64,000 nucleotides of DNA from Bacillus sp. FJAT-52991. Its GTDB lineage: Bacteria; Bacillota; Bacilli; Bacillales; Domibacillaceae. Every line of letters begins with the position of its first letter. Position 1 is the first letter of the stretch. Position numbers and translations under genes: made by a program. Under the pieces are notes generated by a model that saw only the letters and a program-made list of their open reading frames with translations, ran no database searches and had not been told where the DNA came from. This document shows, piece after piece, positions 1 through 7,214 of the stretch. The stretch lies in assembly GCF_037201805.1 (NCBI RefSeq), contig NZ_CP147404.1, positions 3,206,501 through 3,270,500 of the forward strand. Reading direction: 5' to 3'.

Positions 1-177
1 AAGAGGATTTAGTCCTTTTCTAGCGGCAACAACGATAAGCAACAGCGGCACCATAAAAATATAGCGCAAGGAGGCACTCCACATCCAATGACCTCCATCC
101 ACTTCCATTAATCGATTGAGCACAAACGTAAAAGCAAAGAAAAAAGCAGAAAGCACCCCTAACACGATCGGCCTCAT
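1..177 (-). CDS. Multidrug-efflux-type DMT membrane protein, N-terminal part
   Basis: The minus strand reads 59 codons without a stop from an ATG at 177 to the window edge, so only the N-terminus is present. A GGAGGTGA ribosome site lies 5-6 bases upstream of that ATG. The visible protein starts MRPIVLGVLSAFFFAFTF and holds one hydrophobic helix, a short loop with GGHWMWSASLRY, and the start of a second helix. This resembles the N-terminus of the EmrE/DMT-type multidrug resistance efflux proteins of Bacillaceae. Substrate cannot be inferred from this fragment. Confidence 0.6.
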   Translation of the reverse strand, partial: MRPIVLGVLSAFFFAFTFVLNRLMEVDGGHWMWSASLRYIFMVPLLLIVVAARKGLNPL

Positions 178-399
178 CCAATCACCTCCATTCGATAGAA
201 TTGTACCGAATACAATATATCGAATATTTCAAATTTAATAAATAGCTCTGTTAAAGGGTAAAATCGATTTTTTATTTAAAGAAGAGGACTCCAATATTAG
301 ATTTCTCATTCGAACATTCTGAAATCCTAAGTCTACTGTTGGTTTGTAATAAAGTTTGATCAACAATCGCGCCCGATTGTTGAAGATATTAACTACTTT

Positions 400-453
400 T
401 TCTTGTTGAACTAACGCACCTTATAGTTTAAGTACATTATTTCACAATCTTTC
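400..453 (+). repeat. Diverged repeat copy A flanking the bla module
   Basis: Contains GTTGAACTAACGCACC followed by TTATAGTTTAAGTACATTAT and TTCACAATCTTTC. The same order of words (TTCAACTAA, GTTAG, TTTAAGTACAT, TTCACAATCTTC) recurs at 4190-4240 and, more weakly, at 4400-4450. Confidence 0.5.
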
Positions 454-461
454 TTAAGGAA

Positions 462-493
462 TAAAAAAAGCGACCTTCATCTTAAAAGGTCAC
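462..493 (-). terminator. Rho-independent terminator, minus strand
   Basis: Minus strand reads GTGACCTT-loop-AAGGTCGC followed by seven T. No intact minus-strand gene lies directly upstream except bla, which has its own terminator, so this may be a remnant or a second bla terminator. Confidence 0.5.
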
Positions 494-652
494 TCATCGT
501 TAGCTGACCATAAAAAATTGAATGTTGAAGCTAGGAACTGCCCTGTTAGCCAACCATGCTGCACTTCATAGCACCACAGATAATGAAAGACTTTCGTTCT
601 TTCATGGGAGTTGAAGAAGGGTCACCATAACAATCGTTATAGGAATTAATCT

Positions 653-686
653 ACTAAAAAAGGCTACTTAACGTAACCTTTTTAGT
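653..686 (-). terminator. Terminator of bla
   Basis: Inverted repeat ACTAAAAAAGGCTAC / GTAACCTTTTTAGT directly after the bla stop codon, with a T-run on the minus strand. Confidence 0.65.
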
Positions 687-697
687 ACAATCATTTT

Positions 698-1645
698 CTA
701 TTTATTTTTGACTTTAAGAGCCTTAATTACTTCTTCTGTTGCCTCAGCAATAAGCTCGTCGTTATAATCAGCGTCTTTTTTATCACGACTTGAAAGTATA
801 GCAAGAACAATAGGGTCCCCTTTTGATGGCCAAATGATCGCAATGTCATTTCGTGTACCATATGATCCTGCTCCAGTCTTATCAGCCACTACCCAATCTT
901 TCGGCACTCCAGCACGAATTAACGCATCTCCAGTAGTATTTCCCTTCATCCAATCTATTAAAAGTTCACGTTTCTCAGTTGGAAGTGTATCTCCCAATGT
1001 AAAAGCCTGAAGACTAGTAGCAAGTGCTCTTGGTGTACTCGTATCATGAGTTTCACCAGGATTAACTTCATTTAAATCTGGCTCAAATCGCTCAGGGTTG
1101 GTAATATTATCTCCAATTTCCTCCAGTGCTTTTTTAAATCCATTCGGTCCCCCCAGTTGCTCAAGGATAAGGTTTCCAGCAGTATTGTCACTGTATCGAA
1201 GAGAAGCATCACAAAGCTCCTTAAGAGTCATCCCCGTATCAACATACTTTTCTGTAATCGGACTATAATTAACAAGCTCCTCACTTGTATAGGTAATTAT
1301 TTGATTAAGGTCTTCTATTGATTTCTGTTGTAAAAGTGCTCCTACAGCTAGAGCCTTATGAGTAGATGTATAAGCAAAACGCTCATCTGGATGATAGGTT
1401 ACTGTTTGGTTTGTACCGGTATCCAACGCAAAGACCCCAAGCCTCGCATCATATTCCTTCTCAAGTTGTTCAAATTTCTCCATTGTGGTTTCTTTTGCCA
1501 TTATATTTTCTGACGTTTGGTTAGTTCCCCCTGTATGTTCTGTTTCTGGTTGTTGTACAACCTGTTTTTTCTCATCTGAGCAGCCTACAACCATAAGCGC
1601 CAAGCCTATCGGTACTAATATTTGATAAAACCCTCTTTTGTTCAT
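698..1645 (-). CDS. bla: Class A beta-lactamase (penicillinase), lipoprotein
   Basis: Serine beta-lactamase that hydrolyses penicillins outside the membrane. The N-terminus is a lipoprotein signal ending in VVGC, so the mature enzyme should be lipid-anchored. All class A motifs are visible: S-x-x-K as STHK, the SDN loop as YSDNTAG, the omega-loop glutamate in RFEPDLNEV, and KTG as DKTGAGSYGTRND. The length of 315 residues is normal for Gram-positive penicillinases. The ATG start has TAGGAGG about 10 bases upstream. It is divergent from blaR1-blaI and shares a 220-base operator region with them, so it should be beta-lactam inducible. The active site is intact, so it is expected to be functional; its spectrum cannot be read from sequence alone. 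Confidence 0.95.
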   Translation of the reverse strand: MNKRGFYQILVPIGLALMVVGCSDEKKQVVQQPETEHTGGTNQTSENIMAKETTMEKFEQLEKEYDARLGVFALDTGTNQTVTYHPDERFAYTSTHKALAVGALLQQKSIEDLNQIITYTSEELVNYSPITEKYVDTGMTLKELCDASLRYSDNTAGNLILEQLGGPNGFKKALEEIGDNITNPERFEPDLNEVNPGETHDTSTPRALATSLQAFTLGDTLPTEKRELLIDWMKGNTTGDALIRAGVPKDWVVADKTGAGSYGTRNDIAIIWPSKGDPIVLAILSSRDKKDADYNDELIAEATEEVIKALKVKNK

Positions 1646-1724
1646 GATGTAAAACCTCCTAATTATTTGATTAGACTCTTATGTACGAATTGAAAAAACA
1701 GCCTTATTCAAGAAGCTTCTGAAG

Positions 1725-1774
1725 ATTACGTTTGTAGTCCGATTACATCTGTAGTACAGTATTACATATGTAAT
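1725..1774. promoter_or_regulatory. Three BlaI operators between bla and blaR1
   Basis: Three dyads with the TACA/TGTA core of BlaI boxes: ATTACGTTTGTAGT (1725-1738), ATTACATCTGTAGT (1742-1755) and the perfect palindrome ATTACATATGTAAT (1761-1774). The last matches the known Bacillus licheniformis penicillinase operator core TTACATATGTAA. Spacing places them to control both divergent promoters. Confidence 0.8.
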
Positions 1775-1866
1775 CAAATAAAGTCAACTTTTTATTTTTC
1801 ACCATCAAGCTACTATAAATAAATATGCTATATACCTGTTTTTAAAAATTAAAAAATCCAAGAGAG

Positions 1867-3654
1867 TTGGTGTTGAAGGACATGTTTTTAACTCATTTTA
1901 TAATTGGCCTATTGGTGTCTTCATTTTCCGTTACTGTTATTCTATTTATACGAAAATGGTTTGGAAGACAACTAACAGCAAAATGGCACTATCATTTGTG
2001 GATGTTTCTTTTTATCGCTTTAGCACTTCCATTCATACCTACTCATTTATATAATTTTAGTTCTCTCTTTAGCGGTGGGGATACATATCAGACTAATGTG
2101 CTCAGCCCTAATACGGAAATAGCTGGAACTAATATGCTGCAGGGCCTACATCTGATGCAAGACTTCTCTGTATCTGTCAATCGGACGGACCTGTCCTTAC
2201 TTAATATGGGAGTGATGGGATTATGGATGTCAGGGGTGCTATTATTTACTTTTACTATGGTTCGTGGATGGATCACACTTAGAAGGATAAAGAATTATTC
2301 TTCTACGTTTTCCAATCAAGAAGTTCTCGCACTTTTCGAAGAATGCAAGAAAAGACTACAGATTAAAAAATCAATAAAGATTGTTATTTCGAAAAGAGTC
2401 CAATCTCCAATGATATTCGGACTTTTTCAAACATATATCGTCTTACCTTCTCAGCATGAAAACTGGCTTAGCTTGAAACATTACGAGTATATCTTTCTTC
2501 ATGAACTGAATCACTATAAAAACAAGGATCTGCTGACAAATTACGTGATGTTGTTCTATCAAATCATTTATTGGTTTAATCCCCTTGTCTGGCTTGCCTT
2601 TAGAGAAATGAGATTAGATCGGGAAATCGCATGTGATACATCTGTTTTACATTTACTAGATGATAATTCATTTAGTGAATATGGAAATACAATCATAAAT
2701 TTTGCAGATCCTTCGAAACGGTCAAGTAAGCTACAGTTAGTAACAAAAATAAACGGTTCGAAGCGTCAAATCAAAAAGCGAATTGAACAAATTTCTGCCT
2801 ATAAGCCTGGCTCAAAGAAATCAATAAGAAAAAGCGTCTTTATTTATGTGTTGGCCAGTATCATTTTGACAGTCCAATTACCTGTCATTTCCGCATTTGC
2901 GACGGAGAACGACCGATACTATTTTAATAAGGACGGAACAGTTTATGAGGATTTACATCAATTCTTTAAAGGTTATGAAGGAAGCTTTGTTTTATATGAT
3001 CATAGTGCACAACAATATCGCATTTATAATGAAGAGAAAAGTACGTTGCGGGTATCACCTGATTCCACATATAAAATCTATAGTGCCTTATTTGCACTAG
3101 AATCAAATGTGATATCACCCGAAGAATCCACCCTTTCATGGGATGGGACGGAGCAACCCTATGACGCTTGGAATATGGACCAGGATCTCTCATCTGCTTT
3201 ACAAAAATCTGTAAACTGGTATTTCCAAGAGCTAGATCGTAAAACAGGATTTGAAACAATACAATCCAATCTACAAGACATAAAATATGGAAACTGCAAT
3301 GCATCTGGGGGATTAGGTGAATTCTGGCACGAATCCTCATTAAAAATTTCTCCAGTCGAGCAAGTGCAACTGCTGCAAGCCTTTTATAACAATCAATTTG
3401 GATATGAGGGAATGAATATACAAGCTGTGAAGGAAGCACTACTCTTAGAAAAGAATGAAGAAGCTCGCCTATCAGGAAAAACAGGTACAGGAACAGTGAA
3501 TGGAAAAAACATCAATGGTTGGTTTATCGGGTATGTAGAGACGAAGAACAATACTTATTTCTTTGCTACCAATATACAAAATGAAGATGATGCATCTGGA
3601 AGCAAGGCTGTAGAAATTACTTTATCAATTTTAAAAGATTGGGGAATCTATTAA
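1867..3654 (+). CDS. blaR1: BlaR1 beta-lactam sensor / M56 metalloprotease
   Basis: Membrane-bound sensor of beta-lactams. The N-terminal half has transmembrane helices and an M56 zinc protease domain with HELNH (in FLHELNHYKNKDLL, about residue 215). The C-terminal extracellular sensor is a class D-like penicillin-binding domain with STYK (acylated serine, in DSTYKIYSALFALE) and KTGTGT near the end. Binding of drug activates the protease, which leads to loss of BlaI and induction of bla. The start is uncertain: TTG 1867, GTG 1870, TTG 1873 and ATG 1882 are all in frame and only a weak AAGAGAG lies upstream. The downstream blaI begins 20 bases after the stop, so they form an operon. Confidence 0.93.
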   Translation: MVLKDMFLTHFIIGLLVSSFSVTVILFIRKWFGRQLTAKWHYHLWMFLFIALALPFIPTHLYNFSSLFSGGDTYQTNVLSPNTEIAGTNMLQGLHLMQDFSVSVNRTDLSLLNMGVMGLWMSGVLLFTFTMVRGWITLRRIKNYSSTFSNQEVLALFEECKKRLQIKKSIKIVISKRVQSPMIFGLFQTYIVLPSQHENWLSLKHYEYIFLHELNHYKNKDLLTNYVMLFYQIIYWFNPLVWLAFREMRLDREIACDTSVLHLLDDNSFSEYGNTIINFADPSKRSSKLQLVTKINGSKRQIKKRIEQISAYKPGSKKSIRKSVFIYVLASIILTVQLPVISAFATENDRYYFNKDGTVYEDLHQFFKGYEGSFVLYDHSAQQYRIYNEEKSTLRVSPDSTYKIYSALFALESNVISPEESTLSWDGTEQPYDAWNMDQDLSSALQKSVNWYFQELDRKTGFETIQSNLQDIKYGNCNASGGLGEFWHESSLKISPVEQVQLLQAFYNNQFGYEGMNIQAVKEALLLEKNEEARLSGKTGTGTVNGKNINGWFIGYVETKNNTYFFATNIQNEDDASGSKAVEITLSILKDWGIY

Positions 3655-3674
3655 AGAAAGTGGAGGAGATAAAT

Positions 3675-4058
3675 ATGGAGAAAAATATTCCTAGTATATC
3701 AGAATCAGAATGGGAAATCATGAACGTGCTTTGGGATAAAGCTCCTCAAACAGCGAATGACATCACACTTTCCTTACAGGAGAGTACTGATTGGAAACCG
3801 AAAACCATACGTACTCTTCTCGATCGATTAGTTCAAAAAGATGTAGTAGGCGTCAATAAAAATCTAAGAGTTTACACCTTTTACCCGCTCTATACACAGG
3901 AAGAGTGCCAACGTGCCGAAACCAAATCATTTATCAAGCGTATCTATGGAGGTACCCTGAAATCCATGCTTGCCCAATTCATTCAGGAAGATACCTTATC
4001 TGATGATGATATCAATGAACTACGCTTTATTTTAGATAAGAAACCTAAAAAGCAATAA
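3675..4058 (+). CDS. blaI: BlaI transcriptional repressor
   Basis: Winged-helix repressor of the BlaI/MecI family, 127 residues from the ATG at 3675. The sequence ISESEWEIMNVLWDKAPQTA and TLLDRLVQKD is the family DNA-binding region; the C-terminal part is the dimerisation and BlaR1-linked cleavage region. I chose ATG 3675 because GGAGGAG stands 5-8 bases upstream. An in-frame upstream ATG at 3639 overlaps the end of blaR1 and lacks a ribosome site. It is expected to bind the three operators at 1725-1774 and repress both bla and its own operon. Confidence 0.93.
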   Translation: MEKNIPSISESEWEIMNVLWDKAPQTANDITLSLQESTDWKPKTIRTLLDRLVQKDVVGVNKNLRVYTFYPLYTQEECQRAETKSFIKRIYGGTLKSMLAQFIQEDTLSDDDINELRFILDKKPKKQ

Positions 4059-4064
4059 TATTTT

Positions 4065-4101
4065 AAAAAAGCGATTTGGAATTTTTCCAAATCGCTTTTT
4101 T
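4065..4101 (+). terminator. Terminator of blaR1-blaI
   Basis: AAAAAAGCGATTTGGA, loop, TCCAAATCGCTTTTTT: long perfect stem with T-tail right after the blaI stop; could act in both directions. Confidence 0.85.
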
Positions 4102-4189
4102 CTCTGTAAATACTACGCTCGTTAGTCATAAGCTAAAAAACAAGTGTAGAGCTACATACGAAAGGAGCCATTAACTATGAAGGGTGTAT

Positions 4190-4240
4190 TTATTCAACTA
4201 AACTGTCCGTTAGCTTAAGTACATTTCTTCACAATCTTCA
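4190..4240 (+). repeat. Diverged repeat copy B flanking the bla module
   Basis: TTCAACTAA, GTCCGTTAGC, TTAAGTACAT, TTCACAATCTTC in the same order and orientation as copy A at 400-453. A 13-codon ORF with a GGAG site (ATG 4178) runs into it but looks like a relic. Confidence 0.5.
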
Positions 4241-4399
4241 CGGTTCATTTAAAATGTTATTCACCAATCGTAGAAAACAAAAAATTACTTAACCATGAGA
4301 ACCCTTGAAAGACAAGAAAAAGACGCTTTCTCTATAAAAGAATAGCGCCCTTTAATGGAATAACGAAAATAGAAACACGGATGCAAATTAGCTTATTTT

Positions 4400-4450
4400 C
4401 CTTCAACGAACGCCCCCTGTTAGTTTAAGTGAAAACATTAACAATGTTTA
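4400..4450 (+). repeat. Diverged repeat copy C downstream of the bla module
   Basis: CTTCAACGAACGCCCCC then TGTTAGTTTAAGTGAAAAC: shares the TTCAAC...GTTAGTTTAAGT core with copies A and B but is the most diverged. The rest of 4102-4541 has no gene that I can support. Confidence 0.4.
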
Positions 4451-4541
4451 GAATCTCTTTCTAGAAAACAGGTCTAAGGATTATGAACAAGATAGGTATT
4501 TTCGATTAAAGGCAAAGTTCTGATTTATTTTACTACCCTTT

Positions 4542-4919
4542 TTAGTCCTGATTAAACCATAGTTGATCTTTGTCATCAACATCGCCGTTATAATTAATTA
4601 AAATCTCCTCTCCTGCTTTTATATCGGTGAAAGCATAGAAGTCAAATGTATGATTTCTAAAATTAATCTCATAAATTGCATTAGGTTCATAAGAATGGTT
4701 AAACAACATTCCATAACCAAGAAGGATCGCAGAATGATTTATCCCATACTCAAAAGCGTAATCAGCAAGTATCGTTTGCTCAATGTATTGATGCTGGTCG
4801 TTTGGATAAGAAATGACAGGTGCTTCATGTAAAAGCTCTCCTTTTTTGATATCACATGTAGCAAATACCCCTCTGTTGAACTCTCCATCACTTAGTGAAG
4901 ATGTTTTTACTTCAATCAT
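4542..4919 (-). CDS. SET-domain protein
   Basis: A 125-residue protein made almost only of a SET domain, the fold of protein lysine methyltransferases. Visible motifs are the N-terminal RGVFATCDIKKGELL, the catalytic NHSYEPNA (the family NHSxxPN that binds S-adenosylmethionine) and GEEILINYNG at the C-terminus with the conserved tyrosine. There is no post-SET cysteine cluster. Small stand-alone SET proteins occur in Bacillaceae and other bacteria with unknown substrates. Only a weak ribosome site (TAGGCG) precedes the ATG. It stands alone between the bla module and the hyu operon, so context gives no function. Confidence 0.8.
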   Translation of the reverse strand: MIEVKTSSLSDGEFNRGVFATCDIKKGELLHEAPVISYPNDQHQYIEQTILADYAFEYGINHSAILLGYGMLFNHSYEPNAIYEINFRNHTFDFYAFTDIKAGEEILINYNGDVDDKDQLWFNQD

Positions 4920-5175
4920 GTTGTTCGCCTACTCACTTTTAAAATATTTTTTCTAACTGTAACATTAATTTGAACATTAAGCTCTTTTTATTTAGTAAAA
5001 AGTCTCTCCAATATGTCTTTTGCTTGGTGTAATCTTATGCAGCCCGGGATTGCATTTGAAATCTATTAACGTTTTAGCGTCACTCTTATTTTGTGCTATA
5101 TCCATTGTTAAAAATCCTAAGATTACAACCTTTATCACAGAACATTCATTCATAAATCACAACGATAGACAACCT

Positions 5176-5219
5176 AAAAAAAGCTGCTGGCAAAAAGAAA
5201 TTCTTTTCACCAACAGCTT
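5176..5219 (-). terminator. Terminator of the hyu operon
   Basis: Minus strand AAGCTGTTGGTGAAAAGA, AATT turn, TCTTTTTGCCAGCAGCTT then seven T, directly after the hyuB stop codon. The 4920-5175 stretch before it holds no gene that I can see. Confidence 0.85.
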
Positions 5220-5227
5220 CTCTAGCA

Positions 5228-7189
5228 TCACGCCCAATAAGCAACCGAACGTTTTTTCAGCATTTCACGATTTTGTTCTGTCGTTTTTCTTAACACTTCA
5301 TTTGTTTCTTGGTCGATGATGATACCGTAACGACGAACAAGGTCAAGGAGATCTATCTCGCCTGTGTTAAATTTAGCTACAACGGCATCGACATCTTCAT
5401 TCAACCAGTCTTTACGTGCGTTGCGAATGAACGCTCTTTCTTTTTGTGTCGCTTCTTCATCGATTTCAAACAGGTCGATGTCACGATCGATTTCACGGAT
5501 CACAACACCATAATCCTTCTTCGCACGCTCGATCGACACATACTCGTCAATGACATCTTCCATAACCGCTTTCGGATCGCGTTCTAGTGGGTCACCTAGT
5601 CCGCCGCCACCAGCCGATGGTCTTGTAAATTGATCCCCTTGTTTCAATTTCACATTCGAGAAAATCGCCCCTAAGAAATGCTCCTCTTCTGTGTCTTTAT
5701 TTAACCACGCGCCATGAGGAGTGGAAGGAAGTCCACCGAAGATGCCCCATGTAACAGAACGAGAGCGATCACAACAATATGACATGACCGTTTCATTTGC
5801 AGCTGTTAAAATACCACCTTTTTCAATTCCACAGCCGCCGCGGAATTTACCTGGCCCTGCTGAGTCTGTAACGATTTCATGTTTTGTCGTGATCACTGGA
5901 GATAAGCGTTCTTGCCCTTCACAAGGCTGAATGCTTAGTCCGACACCGAATACAGGAGATAAAGCATTCGCTCCATCCTTTGAGCTACGGCCTCCATGTC
6001 CACCAGCCATCCAGTCGTACCACATGAAATAGTTATCATAGCCTTCCCGTTGGTCCCATCCACCGATAAGTAAATATTCTAGATTGAAAGAGCAAGCAAG
6101 CGCGCGTTCCGGCATGACGTGAGACCAAAGTTCAAAGCAGGCGTTCATGATTTTCTCGTAAGCTCCAGAACAGAAACCCGTCACCGCCACTGGCCAGCCG
6201 GCATTAACAACTGAATTTTCAGGTAAATGAACGTGAACCGCTCGATAGAAGCCCGAGTTTAACGGAACGTCTGGGAAAAATGTCTTCGTCCCTGCATAAG
6301 CCGCCGATAAAGAAGCACCAAAGCCAGCGTTCAAGAAGCAACCGATGTAGCTATGCGATCCCGTTAAATCATAGAAAATCTCATCGCCTTTAATCGTCAT
6401 TTTTACTTTAATAGGAATTAACCCTTCACCGACAGCTGGGTCCATATCGATGTAATCCGTTGTTTCCCATTCGCCATCAGGCAGTTCGGCTACTTTGACA
6501 CGAGTTAACCGCTCGACGTAATCTTGCACCTCTCTAAATGCCGTTAAAATCGTATCGAGCCCGTATTTTTCAACAAGAGCAATTAATTGTCTTTCACCTG
6601 TTTTTGTCGCTTCTGCTTGTGAACGCAAATCTCCAAGACGTTCTTCTGGTACACGCATATTTGATACGAGCACATTGGCTACATCATGAAGATACTCGCC
6701 TTTACTCCAAATGCGGAGCGGTGGAATGCGTATTCCTTCACCATAATGGTCTTTCGAGTTCACATCAAATGAACCAGGAACTGATCCTCCCATATCCGCC
6801 CAGTGACCATTCAATTGCATAAAGGCAATCAGCTTATCTTCACAAAAAACAGGGCGAATGACGCGTGTATCACTGAAGTGCGTGCCTCCACGATATGGGT
6901 CATTGACGATAAAAACATCGCCAGGATGAATGTCATCTCCGAAATCTTCAATGACCGCTTTTGCCGTTAAATGGAGTGTTCCAACGTGTACAGAAATATC
7001 TTGTGTTCCTTGCATAACTGTATTTCCTTCAGCGTCACATAATGCGGCGCTGAAGTCACGGTTATAGATAACAAACGAATAACATGTTCTTAATACTTGC
7101 TCAGACATTTGGTCAACTAAGTTCACAAAACCATTTTTCAATACTTCAAATGTTACCGGATCTAGTTTACTTTCAAATACAGTACTCAT
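5228..7189 (-). CDS. hyuB: Hydantoinase B / oxoprolinase family subunit
   Basis: B subunit of an ATP-dependent cyclic-amide hydrolase of the N-methylhydantoinase / 5-oxoprolinase / caprolactamase group. The family hallmarks are DPVTFEVLKNGF near the N-terminus, FIVNDPYRGGTHFSDTRVIRPVF, the metal-site-like GHWADMGG, and the C-terminal RPSAGGGGLGDPLERDP. At 653 residues it is somewhat longer than the usual 520-600, with an extended C-terminal tail. It lies 25 bases downstream of hyuA in the same operon; a GGTGGAG site precedes the ATG. The A and B subunits together cleave the ring amide with ATP. Which substrate is used (hydantoin, lactam, oxoproline or another) cannot be read from the sequence. 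Confidence 0.9.
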   Translation of the reverse strand: MSTVFESKLDPVTFEVLKNGFVNLVDQMSEQVLRTCYSFVIYNRDFSAALCDAEGNTVMQGTQDISVHVGTLHLTAKAVIEDFGDDIHPGDVFIVNDPYRGGTHFSDTRVIRPVFCEDKLIAFMQLNGHWADMGGSVPGSFDVNSKDHYGEGIRIPPLRIWSKGEYLHDVANVLVSNMRVPEERLGDLRSQAEATKTGERQLIALVEKYGLDTILTAFREVQDYVERLTRVKVAELPDGEWETTDYIDMDPAVGEGLIPIKVKMTIKGDEIFYDLTGSHSYIGCFLNAGFGASLSAAYAGTKTFFPDVPLNSGFYRAVHVHLPENSVVNAGWPVAVTGFCSGAYEKIMNACFELWSHVMPERALACSFNLEYLLIGGWDQREGYDNYFMWYDWMAGGHGGRSSKDGANALSPVFGVGLSIQPCEGQERLSPVITTKHEIVTDSAGPGKFRGGCGIEKGGILTAANETVMSYCCDRSRSVTWGIFGGLPSTPHGAWLNKDTEEEHFLGAIFSNVKLKQGDQFTRPSAGGGGLGDPLERDPKAVMEDVIDEYVSIERAKKDYGVVIREIDRDIDLFEIDEEATQKERAFIRNARKDWLNEDVDAVVAKFNTGEIDLLDLVRRYGIIIDQETNEVLRKTTEQNREMLKKRSVAYWA

Positions 7190-7214
7190 TTCTCCACCCC
7201 TTCTAATGTTCGAA

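Larger units (their letters stand above)
178..697. other. 520-base intergenic stretch, no gene seen
   Basis: No convincing ORF. It contains a hairpin with 9-bp arms (CAACAATCG / CGATTGTTG, about 361-382), a second hairpin ATGAAAGA-ctttcgt-TCTTTCAT (about 582-605), one copy of a repeat that recurs beyond blaI (400-453), and two terminators facing the minus strand (listed separately). Confidence 0.5.

Noticed and set aside
2966..3439. Minus-strand ORF of 157 codons inside blaR1
   Set aside because: Antisense shadow of the blaR1 sensor domain; no ribosome site or domain.
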